From Chrysoperla carnea (lineage: Eukaryota > Arthropoda > Insecta > Neuroptera > Chrysopidae), in contig NC_058338.1 in the NCBI RefSeq assembly GCF_905475395.1, forward strand, positions 8,074,935 to 8,138,934: DNA of 64,000 bases, in the 5' to 3' direction. Below are positions 60,301 to 64,000 of this stretch, piece after piece (position 1 is the first letter of the stretch; each line of letters begins with the position of its first letter). The position numbers and the translations under genes are program-made. The notes beneath the pieces were generated by a model that worked only from the letters and a program-made list of their open reading frames with translations, made no database searches and was not told the origin of the DNA.

Positions 60301-61747
60301 GCGAAAACACAAAAGAAAACGGCGTTTTACATTAAAAAAAATACTAAAAAGAAAAATCTCTATCAAAGGATAATTTTAAAGTTTAAAACTTTTACCAAAG
60401 CTTTTACTTTCATCTGTGTGACAAAAATGTTATTATTGTTCTTAATAGAGTGGTAAATGTAAATTAGAGAAGCTTTAGCTTAACATAAAGTTAAATATTA
60501 AAATAAAGAAGTTAAATGTATATTCATTGCATTTTTTTTTACAGATGGTGACACCAAATTGTGGAAAGAAGTGCTTGACACAAATATACTTAGTTTAGCA
60601 ATTGCTACTCGTGAAGCTGTCCGTATGATGGAAGAAACTAAAGTTGAAGGCTACATTGTTCATATAAACAGTATCTTTGGATTAACAGTCCCATATAAAG
60701 TTGGTAAAGACTTAAATATGTATGCAACAAGCAAATATGGTGTTACAGCAATGACGGAAGCATTACGATTAGAAATTTTAAATAAAAAATTAAAAATTCG
60801 TGTAACCGTACGTTTGAAAACTACTCTAAAATTCTGGTGAAAATATTATTAAAGTTATTTGTTATTTTTAGAGTATTTGCCCAGGTGTTGTTGCTACTGA
60901 ATTACTTCAAGCAGCAAAAATGGAGAAATTCGGTGAACAATTCAAAGATAATCCGATCTTGAAAACAGAAGATATTGCTGCTACAGTTATCTTTTTAATT
61001 ACATTACCTGGCCATGTTGAAGTAAGTTGATAATCGTACTGGCATAAAATGAAGAAAATCGATTGAAATTATTTAAATTTTTTTATTGAAGCGATTATTA
61101 AAAAAAATGAATGGGGAGGGGGCATTTTTACTATGTTTTTATTAATTCGCTTTCTTGTATGTCTGTCCGGGTGGGATTTTTTTAAATTGATTTTAAACTA
61201 ACTTCCTAGTTAGCTAAAACGAAAAAAAATTGAGCGTTCCGTCACAAAAAAAACCAACACCAACTCGTTAAGCATAATCAATGAAGAAATCAATATATAG
61301 GAAAATGTTTCAGTCAGAAATAGTACAGTCTGTACTTCCAAAACTTTTTTTTCTAATTTTTCGGGAAATTTTGTGAGAAAATACATATGAAAATATGCTG
61401 CGCCTATAGAAAATTTGATTCCGAATAGCTTTTGGTCTTGTTTTTGTTACGTGCAGGGCGCTTATTTATAAGAAAGAAATCCTGTTACGTTTAGTTGTTT
61501 CCATTCTCAAAAGTTTTTAGAAAAAATTAAGAATTCTTTTCTTGTAAGTGAATTTTCCAAAAATATATATATTCTGGGCAACGATGTATATGAATTTGTA
61601 TTTTTAAATAATATCATAAGACTTTCAAAAACATGCAAAACATTTTTTTAAAGTGAAAAATTTATAAAAGATTCTATTCGATAAGTTCTTGTTTTTTTTT
61701 TACAGATTCCTAGTCTTACTATTCGACCATTATGGGAACAATTTTAA
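57306..61747 (+). CDS. Short-chain dehydrogenase/reductase 2 (DHRS11/farnesol dehydrogenase-like)
   Basis: Five exons give 251 codons: 57306-57401, 59610-59814, 60545-60807, 60872-61021 and 61706-61747 (TAA). The introns are GT-AG with phases 0, 1, 0, 0, the same pattern as the gene at 39749. Exons 1 and 4 have identical lengths in the two genes (96 and 150 bp). SDR features are TGASSGNG (residues 12-19), ARR at 37-39, NNAG at 89-92, Asn114, Ser143 (INSIFG), Tyr160 and Lys164 (YATSK), PG in ICPGVVATE, and a C-terminus with TIRPLWEQF. The residue between the last two glycines of the cofactor loop is Asn18, where this family nearly always has Ile. The enzyme is probably a cytosolic NADP(H)-dependent oxidoreductase; the substrate is unknown. 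Intron 1 (2.2 kb) holds a foldback element, a SINE fragment and a pogo-like MITE. A polyadenylation signal lies at 61837. Expression control is not visible from sequence. Confidence 0.95.
57871..58154. mobile_element. Foldback MITE with ~120-bp arms in SDR2 intron 1
   Basis: The left arm 57871-57991 begins AAAGAAAACCGACTTCAACA and ends GGAGTCGGTGTCAGCC. The right arm 58032-58154 is its inverted copy ending TTGAAGTCGGTTTTCTTT. The loop is only 40 bp (GAAGAAACAACTCTGAAAG). The arms match along almost their full length, so the transcript would form a long hairpin. Confidence 0.8.
58945..59020 (-). mobile_element. Truncated SINE fragment with tRNA-like A box, SDR2 intron 1
   Basis: Read on the minus strand: A box TGGTCCAGTTGG, then TTAAGGCG, then a shortened middle and the tail TTTTCAATTCTCTTTAA. 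The tail is identical in kind to the element at 31367-31465. The B box is missing. Confidence 0.5.
59087..59475 (-). mobile_element. Pogo-like MITE (AAGCGAG type), complete, SDR2 intron 1
   Basis: CAGTCAAACCTGAATAAGCG and TTAGCCAGGTTTGACTG are inverted ends with TA on both sides (59085-59086 and 59476-59477). Compared with 27281-27689 it lies in reverse orientation and is 389 bp long. Around 59265-59290 it retains the empty target sequence that is interrupted at 2184 in the copy at 2.1-2.7 kb. Confidence 0.85.
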
Positions 61748-61836
61748 GGGCATCAACGACGGATAAAAATTTTGTTTTAAGCTGCGATTTTATTGCTTTT
61801 CTTGATTAATTATAAATTATGTAGATTATTGTTTCA

Positions 61837-61842
61837 AATAAA
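61837..61842 (+). terminator. Polyadenylation signal AATAAA of SDR gene 2
   Basis: AATAAA lies 90 bp after the TAA of the plus-strand SDR gene, in TTTCAAATAAAATTATT. This is the only canonical signal close to the stop, so it probably defines the mRNA end. Confidence 0.65.
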
Positions 61843-61859
61843 ATTATTATTAAAAGCAT

Positions 61860-64000
61860 AAGCTAATTCTTTCATTTATACTATATACTTCATAGGTACA
61901 TTTTACACACCACAACTAACTTACTTAATTGTTTAAATACTCTATAATCCATAGAGCTCATAAAGAAAAAATTTTTTTCAAAATGGAATAATAAAAGTTA
62001 TACGTCTACATAAAATTCTATTAGCTTTAGGAGCTTGATCTATAGAGTAATAAACGTCTTCAAAAACGAAGCATTTGATTTTCTTTGATTTCAATTTGAT
62101 TTTCTGAGTCCCACAAATTTTTCCAAGAAAGTCATCACGATTTTCGTTCATGCTTACAAACTACTCAAAATGAATAAACTGTTGAATTTTGAATATCGAA
62201 TAGATCTCTGCTTCGAGTTTCTAGAATCTCGATCTCTGCGTAGGAGGCCACAAAATCCTAGCTAGATTTTTCTAAGACAGTGTATAATGTTAAAAAAAAT
62301 ATGCTTACGGTATTTTCGTTCGAAAAATCATTTTGATCTCGCTTACCTGAAAAAAAAAACGAAAATTTTTAGTTTTTATTAAACAATTTCTTAAATTATT
62401 TATTTTTTATTCAAAATTATTTTCACTTAATTACTTTAAGATAAATTATCTATGGCATAGAATCTTAATTGTAATGAAATTGCAACAATTGAAATCAACA
62501 ACTGTATAAAATTGCAATTTTAAATAATAAGTAGGTATTTCAAAAATAATTACCTATTACTAATAAATAATATGCTTAACATAAACTTCAATTAGAAATC
62601 TATTTTCATTAGACCTCGTTGACCGAGAAAAACAAACTTGTTGCATTAAAACAACATTTTACTATTTTATAGTACAATAAAATTAAACATCTATCAAGAA
62701 AAAAGTGTTGCTATTTGAAATTACGAACTATTGTTTATTAATTTGTAACTGCGATTTTTTTTTTCAAATAAATTTTTTCTGTATTTATTGTGAATTATAA
62801 ATTTTTAAAATAGAATGCTTTTTTGAGAAAATGATAAAGTTATACTATTTGTATATAAAATTGACTATAGAAAATTTACATAAGGATTCGCTCGTGCTTG
62901 AATGAGCAAAAAAAATGCACGGTTCTAAAATTGGCATATCTCTGTGAATTTTGAAGCTATAAAATCGAATTAAAAACGAAAATGTTTGTAATTTGCAAGA
63001 AGCTGCTTATTTTATACTCCCAAAAAAAGGAATATAAGTAATCACTCCCCGAGAAGTCAAATTTTCGGTAGGAAATTGTTAAATTCAAATATGCAACTGT
63101 GCCAAATATAAAAAAAAGGACTTTTTTCATTAAAATCATGATTTATTAAATAATTTTATTGTACTATTTTATTCTAAATACAAAATACTGGTTTTAATTA
63201 CAATTGCATTGCTTATAATTGGATTTAATTGAAATAGTCTCACGTATTTTAGTATGAGAGCTAATTGTAGTAAGCGTTCAACTACATATTAAAATGTTTT
63301 GTACTCTAAGAACTATTTCTACAGGCTTGAAGTGATCCAAGCTCCAAAAGGAATAAACTTATTCCATAAAAAAGAAAATTATTTGAAATTAAAATGGAAA
63401 TTCCCAGAAATTGAAAGGAAAATTCCCAGAAACAGGATGCCAAAAATATTTCCTTGCCATTTTAGAAGGATTAAGACTATACGTATGCAAAACCTTTTTT
63501 CTTATTATTTTGCGAAAAGTTATTCTTTATAAAAATCTCTGCTTTCGAAAATATTAACATTCAGAAATTGACTCTTGACATGTAATGTACAGAGTGTCCA
63601 TCATAATTGAAAATTTTGATAGGGCTGTTAAAGGTCGTTTAGGAATATAGACCATTTTGAACAGATAATAAGGGATAAACTGTTCAAGAAATCATTCCCG
63701 ATTTTGTAAAAGAATAATTACATGTATGGAACATGAAGATGGATCCGTTGAGGCAAAAACGAACTGACAATTTGTTTTAATGAAAATCTACTCAGCCGTT
63801 CGCAGAGCGTCGCGTTAGCCGTTCGCTAAACATGGCTAAGAATACCCGATCAAATGGTTTTCAATTAAATTACGAAACAAACACTCTCGATTAAATTACA
63901 TTTCAAAAACAATAACCCGCTCTTTTTATTCGGGGGCTAAAATGATATCTTTCGAAAACTTTCGAAAATATTAAATAATTCTAAAAAAGATGTACAAAGT
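61860..64000. other. Non-coding stretch after SDR2; possible mariner-type end at 63591
   Basis: A+T-rich with no convincing exon. TACAGAGTGTCCATCATAAT at 63589 resembles the left end of a Tc1/mariner MITE, but its other end, if present, lies outside the window. The 77-codon frame at 63299-63532 is Lys-rich with a small internal duplication (AAATTCCCAGAAA) and is unsupported. Confidence 0.4.

Noticed and set aside
1..64000. CRISPR array, operon, prophage or other bacterial system
   Set aside because: The base composition, spliced genes and repeat types are those of an insect nuclear genome. No regularly spaced short repeats or bacterial gene clusters are present.

Overview
The window is A+T-rich animal nuclear DNA, almost certainly from an insect. 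Three things support this: spliced genes with GT-AG introns, an exon of the Dpr family of neuronal immunoglobulin receptors, and a pair of DHRS11/farnesol-dehydrogenase-like short-chain dehydrogenase (SDR) genes of the insect type. Short runs of the insect telomere unit TTAGG and arthropod-style Helitron, mariner, pogo-like and R1/I-like transposon remnants fit. I cannot fix the order or species.

Layout. Positions 1-39,700 hold one recognisable host coding segment, a 179-bp exon on the minus strand (5369-5547) of a Dpr-like cell-surface receptor whose other exons I could not find. The rest is intron or intergenic DNA dense in repeats. At 39,749-43,562 and 57,306-61,747 (plus strand) lie two complete paralogous SDR genes. 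Each has five exons, four introns at equivalent positions and 251 codons, with the NADP-binding and catalytic residues in place. The 13.7 kb between them and their larger introns are filled with transposon-derived DNA, so they look like an old tandem duplication later spread apart by insertions.

Repeats. (1) An unclassified family of about 550 bp (called R550 here): seven full-length or nearly full-length copies, one 5' part and three broken or fragmentary ones. (2) Two families of non-autonomous Helitrons, both with a stem-loop and CTAG 3' end. (3) Pogo-like MITEs starting CAGT and flanked by TA, each filled with repeats of its own terminal motif. (4) Long-armed foldback MITEs flanked by TA. 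(5) Elements flanked by TTAA, two of which share a target site. (6) 3' ends of RNase-H-bearing non-LTR retrotransposons. (7) tRNA-derived SINEs, one with a clear target-site duplication. (8) Two satellite-like arrays with units near 308 and 315 bp. (9) An internally deleted, frameshifted mariner in intron 1 of the first SDR gene.

How the genes relate: the SDR proteins are probable NADP(H)-dependent cytosolic oxidoreductases of lipid alcohol, retinoid or farnesol-like substrates. The Dpr exon belongs to a separate gene for synaptic recognition. Nothing links the two functionally beyond proximity. I found no bacterial-type system, CRISPR array or intact autonomous transposon.
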